From assembly GCA_000715605.1 (NCBI GenBank), contig KL568526.1:24858-40104 (forward strand): a stretch of DNA of 15,247 nt, read 5' to 3'. The number at the start of each line of letters is the position of its first letter. Positions within the stretch are counted from its first letter, which is position 1. Positions 1 through 6,495 of the stretch are shown one piece after another. The notes beneath the pieces were generated by a model. That model was not told where the DNA came from. It ran no database searches and worked only from the letters and a program-made list of their open reading frames with translations. The position numbers and the translations under genes are program-made. This DNA is from Streptomyces speibonae (GTDB lineage: Bacteria; Actinomycetota; Actinomycetes; Streptomycetales; Streptomycetaceae).

Positions 1-388
1 CTGGGCGCCGTTGCCATGGCCGACTTCCTCTGCTTTACCGTGTCGCGAGTTGTGCCGTCCGATCGTCGCACCTACCCCTGGGTACGCGGTAGCCGCCGTG
101 GATTGCGGACGTTTTGTTCTCCGGGACGGAACGCGTTTCGGAAAACAGTTTCCACCATACGAGAGGTGTTCCGGCAGCGAAAGAGGCCCACGTCACCGGA
201 AGTGACGTGGGCCTCTCGTTACGCCTGTGACACCGACCCGCCATGCTCGCCTCGCGGCAAGTGGTCGCTCGAAGCGACGAAGGTTGGGCCCGGGGGCTTG
301 GATCGGGCCGGTGCCACGTCCAGGCTAACAAACAGATCCCGTCAGGCCATTCCCGTGGCACGAGCGCCTTGACCGGACGTGCTGCCCC
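1..388. other. Non-coding region downstream of helD
   Basis: I see no convincing gene in these 388 bases; the short open frames on both strands have no recognisable domain and poor codon bias. The stretch from about 85 to 180 is less GC-rich than the rest of the window and contains a small symmetry, GGAAA-n4-TTTCC at 140-153. A perfect hairpin lies at 182-216. An 8-bp inverted repeat (GTGCCACG at 311-318 and its complement at 354-361) lies 28 bases beyond the helD stop and may help end that transcript. The neighbouring gene to the left is outside the window. Confidence 0.6.
182..216. terminator. Perfect 15-bp hairpin, probable bidirectional terminator
   Basis: The arms 182-196 (AGAGGCCCACGTCAC) and 202-216 are exact reverse complements around a 5-base loop, CGGAA. 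Neither side has a T-run, which is normal for Streptomyces terminators. It lies about 170 bases past the helD stop and probably ends transcription from helD, from a gene left of the window, or from both. Confidence 0.7.
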
Positions 389-2740
389 TCAGTCCCGCAG
401 CAGGTCGGGCACCCCGTCCGCGTCCGGTTCGTCGCGGTCCGCCGAGACCACGGTGAGCTGCTGCGTGGCCCGGGTGAGGGCGACGTACAGCACGCGCAGC
501 CCGGCCGGGGACTCGTCGGCGATCTCCGCGGGGGAGACGACGACCGTCGCGTCGTACTCCAGGCCCTTGGCCTCCAGGCTGCCGAGCGCCACCACGCGGT
601 CGCCGAGCCCGTCGAGCCAGCGCCGGGCCTCCGCACGGCGCTGCATGGCGACGACCACGCCGACGGTGCCGTCCACGCGCTCCAGCAGCCCGGCGGCCTC
701 GGCGCGCACGGTCTCGCCCAGCGCGTCCCCGGCGACGGCGAAGCGCGGTGCGACACCGGTGGAGCGCACGGCCCGCGGCGCGACGGAGCCGGGCATGGCG
801 AGGGCGAGCACCTTGGACGCCACGTCGGCGATCTCCGCTGGGTTGCGGTAGTTCACGGTGAGCTCGAAGCGGCGGCCACGAGAGGGGCGGCCCGAAGGGC
901 CTTCCCTGGAAGGGTGGTGGTGGGAGACGGGCGGGCGGGTGCCGAGGGCCTCGTCGCGGGCCTGGGCGGCCTCGTCGGGGTCGGACCAGGAGGACTGGGC
1001 CGGGTCGCCGACGATCGTCCAGGTGGCGTGCCGGCCGCGGCGGCCGACCATGCGCCACTGCATCGGCGTGAGGTCCTGCGCCTCGTCGACGATGACGTGC
1101 GCGTACTCGACGCGCTCCTGGGCGAGCCGCTCGGCCCGCTCCCGCTGGGTCTCCTCGCGCACCGGCATCAGCTCCTCCAGGCCGGTGAGCTGGTCCAGCG
1201 GGTCCAGCTCGCGCTTCCTGCGGGGGCGGGCCGGGGCGCCGAGGACGGCCTGGAGCTCGTCGAGCAGCGCGATGTCGTGCACGGAGCGGCCGTCCCGCTG
1301 CAACGAGCGGGCGACCTTGCGGACCTCGCCCGGGTTGAGGACGCGGCGGGCCCAGCGGCCCAGGCGTTTCTCGTCCGCCATGGCGTCCAGGACGGCGGGC
1401 GGGGCCAGCTCCGGCCACCAGGCGTCGAGGAAGCCGGTGAAGTCGTCCTCGGCGGTGACGTCCTCGTCGAAGGAGGCGCGCAGCTCGGCGGCCAGCTCCG
1501 GGTCGGTGTGCCGGTGGCCCGCGCCGGAGCGCTCCCACAGGGCGTCGAGGAGCAGCTTGCGGGCGCGCGGGCGCAGCAGGTTGACCGGGGCGGTGCCGCC
1601 GAGGGCGGTGCGGCGGACGTCCGCGAGCTCCGGCGCCTGGAGTTCCAGGCGCCGGCCGAAGGCCACGACCCGAAGCCGCTGCGGTGAATCGTTCAGCTCG
1701 AGTGCTCCGCGCGCGGCCTTCCGCAGGACCTTGAGCATGCGGTACGAGCCCTTGACCCGGGCCACCTCCGGGGAGTCGTACAGGGTGGCCTCGGCGCCGT
1801 CGACCAGGGAGCCGATGGCGCGGATGGCGACCTGGCCCTCCTCGCCGAGGGAGGGCAGCACGCCCTCGGTGTAGGCGACGAGCAGCGGGGTGGGCGAGAC
1901 GATCAGGATGCCCCCGGCGTAGCGGCGCCGGTCCTGGTAGAGGAGGTAGGCCGCGCGGTGCAGGGCGACGGCGGTCTTGCCGGTGCCGGGGCCGCCCTCG
2001 ACGTAGGTCACGGAGGCGGCGGGGGCGCGGATCACCAGGTCCTGCTCGGCCTGGATGGACGCGACGATGTCCCGCATGGTGTGCGTACGGGCCTGCCCCA
2101 GCGCGGCCATCAGGGCGCCGTCGCCGATCACCGGCAGCTCGTGTCCGTCGAGGTACGCGGTCAGCTCGGGGCGCATCAGGTCGTCCTCGACGCTGCGCAC
2201 CCGCCGGCCCTTGGAGCGGATGACGCGCCGCCGCACGACCCGGCCCGGGTCGACCGGGGTGGACCGGTAGAAGGGAGCGGCCGCGGGGGCCCGCCAGTCG
2301 ATGACCAGCGGGGTGTAGTCCTCGTCGAGGACGCCGATCCGGCCGATGTGCAGGGTCTCGGCGATGTCGGCGGTGTTGTCGGGGCGGATGGCCCCCTCGG
2401 CCGGCTCGACGGCGGTGTACGCGCCGTCGGGGCCCTTCTTGCCGTCCTTGCCCCGCAGCAGGTCGATCCGGCCGAAGAGGAAGTCCTCGTACTCGTTGTT
2501 CAGCCGGTTGAGGTGGATACCGGCCCGGAAGACCTGGGCGTCCCGCTCGGCGAGGGCGCCGGGCGTGCCGACGTGGCCGCGCCGGGCGGCGTCGCGCATG
2601 AGGAACTCCGCCTCGTGGATCTTCTCGTCGAGGCGCCGGTACACCCGGTCCAGGTGTTCCTGTTCGACTCGGATCTCCCGGTCCCGAACGGAGTCGTGGA
2701 CCGGTTCGACCCCGGTTTCCTGCTGAGCCTGAGCGGCCAC
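389..2740 (-). CDS. helD: HelD-type RNA polymerase-associated ATPase (UvrD/Rep-like superfamily 1)
   Basis: The 783-residue product has every superfamily 1 motif: Walker A GGPGTGKT at 249-256, with a Q-type motif before it (about 224-233), Walker B VDEAQD at 551-556, VGDPAQSS at 577-584, NYRNP at 630-634, AKGLEYD at 724-730 and LYVALTRAT at 751-759. The N-terminal 20-95 is charged, helical and probably coiled-coil, as in actinobacterial HelD, which enters the secondary channel of RNA polymerase and uses ATP to release stalled polymerase from DNA. The central insert (about 320-540) is the usual lineage-specific region and holds an acidic stretch near 424-433 that could correspond to the primary-channel loop. 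A His/Pro/Ser/Arg-rich segment at 601-623, between the third and fourth motifs, looks like an extra insertion. The GTG start is preceded by AGAAGGGGG. The gene lies 60 bases after the anti-sigma gene. Some Streptomyces paralogues (HelR) protect against rifamycins, but I see no rifamycin-associated element here. Confidence 0.93.
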   Translation of the reverse strand: MAAQAQQETGVEPVHDSVRDREIRVEQEHLDRVYRRLDEKIHEAEFLMRDAARRGHVGTPGALAERDAQVFRAGIHLNRLNNEYEDFLFGRIDLLRGKDGKKGPDGAYTAVEPAEGAIRPDNTADIAETLHIGRIGVLDEDYTPLVIDWRAPAAAPFYRSTPVDPGRVVRRRVIRSKGRRVRSVEDDLMRPELTAYLDGHELPVIGDGALMAALGQARTHTMRDIVASIQAEQDLVIRAPAASVTYVEGGPGTGKTAVALHRAAYLLYQDRRRYAGGILIVSPTPLLVAYTEGVLPSLGEEGQVAIRAIGSLVDGAEATLYDSPEVARVKGSYRMLKVLRKAARGALELNDSPQRLRVVAFGRRLELQAPELADVRRTALGGTAPVNLLRPRARKLLLDALWERSGAGHRHTDPELAAELRASFDEDVTAEDDFTGFLDAWWPELAPPAVLDAMADEKRLGRWARRVLNPGEVRKVARSLQRDGRSVHDIALLDELQAVLGAPARPRRKRELDPLDQLTGLEELMPVREETQRERAERLAQERVEYAHVIVDEAQDLTPMQWRMVGRRGRHATWTIVGDPAQSSWSDPDEAAQARDEALGTRPPVSHHHPSREGPSGRPSRGRRFELTVNYRNPAEIADVASKVLALAMPGSVAPRAVRSTGVAPRFAVAGDALGETVRAEAAGLLERVDGTVGVVVAMQRRAEARRWLDGLGDRVVALGSLEAKGLEYDATVVVSPAEIADESPAGLRVLYVALTRATQQLTVVSADRDEPDADGVPDLLRD

Positions 2741-2741
2741 C

Positions 2742-2793
2742 GGGCCCCCTTCTGACGTGCTGGGCAGCCGTCAACCGTACGCGAAGGGGGCCC
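2742..2793 (-). promoter_or_regulatory. Inverted repeat that includes the helD ribosome binding site
   Basis: Bases 2742-2752 (GGGCCCCCTTC) and 2783-2793 are perfect 11-bp complements separated by 30 bases. In the minus-strand transcript the second arm, GAAGGGGGCCC, is the helD Shine-Dalgarno sequence and ends one base before its GTG. The first arm begins 8 bases after the stop of the anti-sigma gene. Paired, the RNA would mask the helD ribosome binding site; it could also act as a weak terminator or attenuator. The repeat is seen directly; the function is inferred. Confidence 0.5.
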
Positions 2794-2800
2794 CTGGAGG

Positions 2801-3643
2801 CTACGCGTCGACCTGGACCAGCAGGTCGCCGTCGAAGGTCATGACCTCGAAGTGGTCGATCTCGTTGGGCGCGAAGGCGGCGCCGCCCTGCACGTACAGG
2901 GGCTGCTTGGCCTTGTCCGTCTTGGCGTCGGGCAGGCCGTAGCCCTCGCCGGGCACGGACCAGGAGTTCACCGTCTCGCGGTCGCCGTTCTTGCCGACGG
3001 CGATCAGCGAGCACTTCTGCTCACCCTTGACGTTCTTCAGCTCCGTGACGATCTCGGAGCCCCAGAGCTTCTTCTCCAGGGCCACGGTCGCGGTCACCTG
3101 GGTCTCGGGGTCGGTCGCCATGATCTTCTCGGAGCTCTTGTCGAACGCCTCCTTGGCGGGGTTGGCCGCGAGCGTGCGGTTGGTACCGCCCCCGCCGCCG
3201 TCTCCCTCGCCGCCTCCGTTGCTCGCCGCCACGGCCACGAAGGGTCCGCTGACGATGAGCGCGCCCGCGGCGGCCACCATGTAGAAGTTGCGGCGGCGCT
3301 TGCGCGCGCGGCGTTCGGCGACCTCGTCGACCAGCTTCTCCACCACGCGCGGTGAGGGCTTGGCGGACAGCGACTCGCCCAGCGCGGGCGTCCCGGTGCC
3401 GGGAAGGTCGGCGAGCGCGGCGAGCATCGGCTCCATGCCGGCGAGCTCGTCGAGCTGCTGGGCGCACCACTCGCACGTCGCCAGGTGCGCCTCGAAGGCG
3501 GTCGCCTCGGCGTCGTCGAGGATGCCGAGGGCGTAGGCACCGACGGTCTCGTGCTCGTTCGGCACCGGTGATCCCTCCATGGCACCAGACATACCCGTAC
3601 CGCCCGTGCCGAATCCCTGGTTTCCCCCGTACACACTCATCAC
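2801..3643 (-). CDS. rsuA: Membrane-anchored zinc anti-sigma factor (RsuA-like)
   Basis: The 280-residue protein begins with a Gly-rich leader. It then has a ZAS-type anti-sigma domain (about 28-80) with the zinc motif H53-x3-C57-x2-C60, and H31 as a possible further ligand. An Arg/Lys-rich stretch (111-118) precedes one membrane helix (about 120-141). A poly-Gly/Glu linker leads to an outer C-terminal domain (about 155-280) that could sense an envelope signal. The predicted role is to hold the adjacent ECF sigma factor at the membrane until released. The start is GTG at 3643 or ATG at 3640; both overlap the sigma stop (GTGATGA), so translation is coupled. The strong GGAGGAG and GGGGGG stretches upstream suit either start. 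A start at the later Met22 is possible. The name rests on family and gene order, not on a search. Confidence 0.88.
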   Translation of the reverse strand: MMSVYGGNQGFGTGGTGMSGAMEGSPVPNEHETVGAYALGILDDAEATAFEAHLATCEWCAQQLDELAGMEPMLAALADLPGTGTPALGESLSAKPSPRVVEKLVDEVAERRARKRRRNFYMVAAAGALIVSGPFVAVAASNGGGEGDGGGGGTNRTLAANPAKEAFDKSSEKIMATDPETQVTATVALEKKLWGSEIVTELKNVKGEQKCSLIAVGKNGDRETVNSWSVPGEGYGLPDAKTDKAKQPLYVQGGAAFAPNEIDHFEVMTFDGDLLVQVDA

Positions 3644-4164
3644 GCCGTCACCCCCCGCTCCTCCAGAGCCAGCTTCATCGACCGCAGGGCGTAGAACACC
3701 CGGGAGCGGACGGTGCCGCTGGGTATGCCGAGGGTCTGTGCCGCCTCATTGACGGTACGCCCCTTGAAGTACGTCTCGACGAGTACCTCCCGGTGGGCCG
3801 GGGTCAGGTCGTCGAGCGCGTCCGACAGCGTCATCAGCCACAGCGCCTTGTCGATCTCGTCCTCCGCGGGGATGACCTCCAGCGGCGACGGATCGACCTC
3901 CTGCGGCCGGGCCTGCCGGCTGCGGTGGCCGTCGATGACGATGCGCCGGGCGACCGTCACCAGCCAGGGGCGTACCGAACCGGTCGCCCGATTGAGCTGA
4001 CCGGCGTTCTTCCAGGCACGGATGAGCGTCTCCTGCACGACGTCCTCGGCTCGCTGCCGGTCTCCGGCGACCAGCCGCAGGACGTAGGCCAGCAGAGGCC
4101 CGGCGTGCTCGCGATACAGCGCACGCATCAGCTCCTCGTCTGGCTCCGAGGGCTGTGAGGACAT
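3640..4164 (-). CDS. sigU: ECF RNA polymerase sigma factor (SigU-like)
   Basis: The 174-residue length is typical of ECF sigma factors. Region 2 spans about 10-80, with the core-binding and -10-recognition block RAEDVVQETLIRAWKN and the PWLVTVARR helix. Region 4 (about 115-165) has the LTPAHREVL entry helix and the helix-turn-helix VNEAAQTLGIPSGTVRSR, which reads the -35 element. The linker between the regions is short. The start at 4164 (MSSQPSEPDEE) was chosen because it gives the family length; the open frame runs further upstream, but that extension looks non-coding. The SD is weak (GAGGG about 10 bases away). The stop TGA overlaps the start of the anti-sigma gene, which implies one operon and 1:1 synthesis. 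In S. coelicolor, SigU freed of RsuA blocks aerial development; equivalence here is inferred from gene order. Confidence 0.92.
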   Translation of the reverse strand: MSSQPSEPDEELMRALYREHAGPLLAYVLRLVAGDRQRAEDVVQETLIRAWKNAGQLNRATGSVRPWLVTVARRIVIDGHRSRQARPQEVDPSPLEVIPAEDEIDKALWLMTLSDALDDLTPAHREVLVETYFKGRTVNEAAQTLGIPSGTVRSRVFYALRSMKLALEERGVTA

Positions 4165-4517
4165 GCGATGTCGGGCCCTCGCTCCACGTTCATTGGCCAC
4201 GGCCGCATCCTTGCGCACGCCCACCTCCGGTGTCCGGGGGATCCCCCAGTCGGTCGCTCGACATCCGGTACGGACGCCAGGGGTCGGGTGTTCAAAGGGA
4301 GATCGGAGTTTTCTGCGGGGCGACGCGACGACCTGGACATGAACGCACATTCCCCCCGCCACTTCTTTACATTTCCGACACAGCGACGGGGGCGGCCGTC
4401 CCGCCGGCACCGCGCGGAGGGCCAACGAGGGTGTAACGGACGTCACTTCAGAATTTTTCCGCACCGCCGGCGCGCAGAAGCCGCATAGGGAGCAAGGCGG
4501 TTGAGTCGGACAGGCGC
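4165..4517 (-). other. sigU upstream region
   Basis: These 353 bases hold the sigU leader and promoter. The open frame continuing upstream from sigU lacks family similarity and is taken as non-coding. There is a 12-bp palindrome GGGGGATCCCCC at 4236-4247, and two AT-richer islands near 4365-4380 and 4448-4460. No gene is supported here. Confidence 0.5.
4269..4293 (-). promoter_or_regulatory. Possible ECF-type promoter of sigU
   Basis: On the minus strand TTGAAC (its GAAC part at 4293-4290) is followed after 17 bases by CGTA (4272-4269). This matches the general AAC-n16/17-CGT layout of ECF promoters and would leave a leader of roughly 95 bases before sigU. Autoregulation is common for ECF sigma factors. 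The SigU consensus is not known to me, so this is only a candidate. Confidence 0.25.
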
Positions 4518-5111
4518 TCAGGCGCGGGCCAGCGCCGCGCGGCGGCGGTGACGGGCCACGCGTTCCCGGTTGCCGCACACCTCGCTGGAGCACCAGCGGC
4601 GCCTGCGCCCCCGGGAGGTGTCGAGGTACACGATGGGGCAGTTGTCGCCCTCGCACTGGCGCAGGCTCGCGCGGGCGACGGGGTCGGTGATCAGGTCCAC
4701 GGCATCCCGCGCGACGGCCCCGAGCAGCGCGGCCCGGCCGGGCGGCCCGTCGAGCCGGCGCACCAGCAGGCCGTCCTCGCCGGGCACCGCGCGGGGCGCC
4801 GGGGGCGCCGCGCGGGCGAGTTCGTTCACCCGGGTGAGCGCCAGGTCGTACGAGCGGACCCCGGAGGGCGGCCGGCCGCGCACCAACGGGCCGATCCGGC
4901 CGCGCAGTTCACGGAACGCCACCAGCCAGGAGGTGTCCGCGTGGGCCAGCGCGGTGCCCTCGGGCACGAGCCCGGAGCCGGTGATCCAGGCCCGCAGCAC
5001 CGCCACGGAGTCGAGCCGTTCCTCGGGATGGGTGGTCGCGAGCAGATCCAGGCAGACCCGCCCGGTGTCGAACCTCAGCTCGTAGGGCGCCGTGACCGTA
5101 CCCAGTGCCAT
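4518..5111 (-). CDS. CGNR zinc-finger protein with ABATE-type N-terminal domain
   Basis: The 197-residue protein matches the actinobacterial DUF1470/ABATE plus CGNR layout. The N-terminal part has the typical FDTGRVCLDLLATT block at about 14-27, which in this family is thought to bind a small ligand. The C-terminal zinc finger has C153-x4-C158, then C174-x4-C179 within the signature CGNR (179-182), and a very basic tail suited to DNA binding. It is probably a one-component transcriptional regulator of unknown target. The ATG at 5111 has GGCAGGAA just upstream. It lies 112 bases after the uroporphyrinogen-synthase fusion gene, with a perfect palindrome between the two, so it may have its own promoter and could regulate itself. 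Confidence 0.85.
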   Translation of the reverse strand: MALGTVTAPYELRFDTGRVCLDLLATTHPEERLDSVAVLRAWITGSGLVPEGTALAHADTSWLVAFRELRGRIGPLVRGRPPSGVRSYDLALTRVNELARAAPPAPRAVPGEDGLLVRRLDGPPGRAALLGAVARDAVDLITDPVARASLRQCEGDNCPIVYLDTSRGRRRRWCSSEVCGNRERVARHRRRAALARA

Positions 5112-5132
5112 GTTCCTGCCACCGCCTAGCGT

Positions 5133-5150
5133 GGCCCCGCGCGCGGGGCC
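5133..5150. promoter_or_regulatory. Perfect 18-bp palindrome ahead of the CGNR gene
   Basis: GGCCCCGCG followed directly by its complement CGCGGGGCC. As RNA it would form a 7-bp stem with a CGCG loop and could end the transcript of the preceding gene, whose stop is 74 bases away. As DNA it sits 22 bases upstream of the CGNR start, where an operator for a dimeric repressor would be expected. Confidence 0.45.
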
Positions 5151-5223
5151 GTGAGCGATCCGGGATCCGTCCTCCTCCCACAGTGCCCGTCCGCACCGGC
5201 CCCCGGAACCCCTCGGGCCGCGG

Positions 5224-6375
5224 TCAGCCCACGCCGTACTTCGACTCCGCGGCCGGGTCCAGGGCGAGGCGGTAGCCGCGTTTGACGACCGTCTGGATCA
5301 GCTTCGGGGTGCCGAGGGCGGACCGCAGGCGGGCCATCGCCGTCTCCACCGCGTGCTCGTCGCGGCCCGCGCCCGGCAGCGCGCGCAGCAGCTCCGCGCG
5401 GGAGACGACCCAGCCGGGCTGCCGGGACAGCGCCCGCAGCAGGGACATCCCGGCCGGCGGCACCGGCCTGAGCCCGCCGTCCACCAGGACCGCGTGCCCC
5501 CGGATCTCCATCCGGTGCCCGGCGACGGGCAACGCGCGGGCCCGCGCGGGCAGTTCCTGGCAGAGCAGCTGGACCAGAGGGCCGAGCCGGAAGCGTTCGG
5601 GCTGGACGGTGGCGACGCCGCGGGCCTGCAACGGCAGCGCGGTGACCGGGCCGACGCAGGCGGCCAGCACGTCGTGGCCGAGGGCGGCGAGCAGCTCGTC
5701 GAGGAGTCCGCGCTCCCGCGCGCGCGACAGCAGGGACACGGCGGCGGGCGCGCTGGTGAAGGTCACCGCGTCCAGGGCGCGGGCGACGACCGCGTCGACG
5801 AGGCGGTCCACGGGGCCGAGGTCCTCCGGCGGCAGCCACCGGTAGACCGGCACCCCCACCACCTCCGCTCCCCCGGCCCGCAGCGACTCCACGAACCCCG
5901 GCAGCGGCTCACCGTGCAGCTGTACGGCGATCCGCAGACCGTCGACGCCCTCCTCCAGGAGCCGGTCGAGCACCTCCGCCATCGACTCCGACGGCGGCGA
6001 CCACTCCTCCGTCAGCCCGGCGGCCCGGATCGCGCCCTTCACCTTCGGCCCGCGCGCCAGGATCCGCACCCCGCGCAGCCGCGCCAGCAGGTCCTCCCCC
6101 AGTCCCCAGCCGTCGGCGGCCTCCACCCAGCCCCGGAAGCCGATGGCGGTGGTGGCGACCGCGATGTCCGGGGCCTGCCCGATGATCTCCTTGGTGGCGG
6201 CCAGCAGTTCGCTGTCGTCGGCGAGCGGCACGATCCGCAGGGCGGGGGCGTGCAGCACCGCGGCTCCGCGCCGCTGAAGCAGGGTGCCCAGCTCGTCGGC
6301 ACGGCGCGCCGCCGTCACACCCACGGTGAACCCGGCCAGGGGCCCGTGGTCCGGCTGCTCTTGTTCGTCGTCCAT
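5224..6375 (-). CDS. Uroporphyrinogen-III synthase-like protein fused to an OmpR-type winged helix
   Basis: The 383-residue protein has two parts. Residues about 13-273 are a HemD fold: GFTVGVTAARRADELGTLL at the start, the TTAIGF block near 75-80, a VTFTSAPAA block at 204-212 and VGPVTA at 241-246. HemD enzymes close hydroxymethylbilane to uroporphyrinogen III, the branch point to siroheme, which nitrite and sulfite reductases need. Residues about 286-373 are an OmpR/PhoB-type DNA-binding domain, with SRAELLRALPG and the terminal KRGYRL hairpin. This fusion beside a NarK gene is known in actinobacteria (Mycobacterium tuberculosis Rv0260c and narK3). It may be a regulator that uses the HemD fold as a tetrapyrrole sensor rather than the housekeeping enzyme. 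The start at 6375 (MDDEQEQ) was chosen from domain limits; an in-frame ATG at 6480 would read through an inverted repeat. The SD is weak. Confidence 0.9.
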   Translation of the reverse strand: MDDEQEQPDHGPLAGFTVGVTAARRADELGTLLQRRGAAVLHAPALRIVPLADDSELLAATKEIIGQAPDIAVATTAIGFRGWVEAADGWGLGEDLLARLRGVRILARGPKVKGAIRAAGLTEEWSPPSESMAEVLDRLLEEGVDGLRIAVQLHGEPLPGFVESLRAGGAEVVGVPVYRWLPPEDLGPVDRLVDAVVARALDAVTFTSAPAAVSLLSRARERGLLDELLAALGHDVLAACVGPVTALPLQARGVATVQPERFRLGPLVQLLCQELPARARALPVAGHRMEIRGHAVLVDGGLRPVPPAGMSLLRALSRQPGWVVSRAELLRALPGAGRDEHAVETAMARLRSALGTPKLIQTVVKRGYRLALDPAAESKYGVG

Positions 6376-6438
6376 GGTTCTCGTCCCGCGCTCCAGTCGG
6401 CGTCCCGCATGAAGGTGCGGCTCCACCTCCATGCCGAT

Positions 6439-6468
6439 CGAGCCTGTCAACGGTCCATGACAGGCTCG
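6439..6468 (-). terminator. Inverted repeat between narK and the HemD fusion gene
   Basis: CGAGCCTGTCA (6439-6449) and its exact complement (6458-6468) flank 8 bases. The repeat lies 28 bases past the narK stop and about 63 bases before the next start. As RNA it is an 11-bp hairpin with no T-run, so it may be a terminator or attenuator that lowers readthrough. An operator is equally possible. Confidence 0.45.
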
Positions 6469-6495
6469 GTTCGGCTTCATGTCACCAGTGTTACG

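Noticed and set aside
245..265. Partial match to the rifamycin-associated element (GCGGCAAG core)
   Set aside because: Only the core matches, the flanking arms do not, and it lies downstream rather than upstream of helD.
1..388. Possible 3' end of a neighbouring gene at the left edge
   Set aside because: No frame on either strand shows a recognisable C-terminal domain or convincing codon bias.
4165..4656. N-terminal extension of the sigma factor
   Set aside because: The frame is open upstream, but the added residues have no ECF similarity, overlap the CGNR gene and make the protein twice the usual length.
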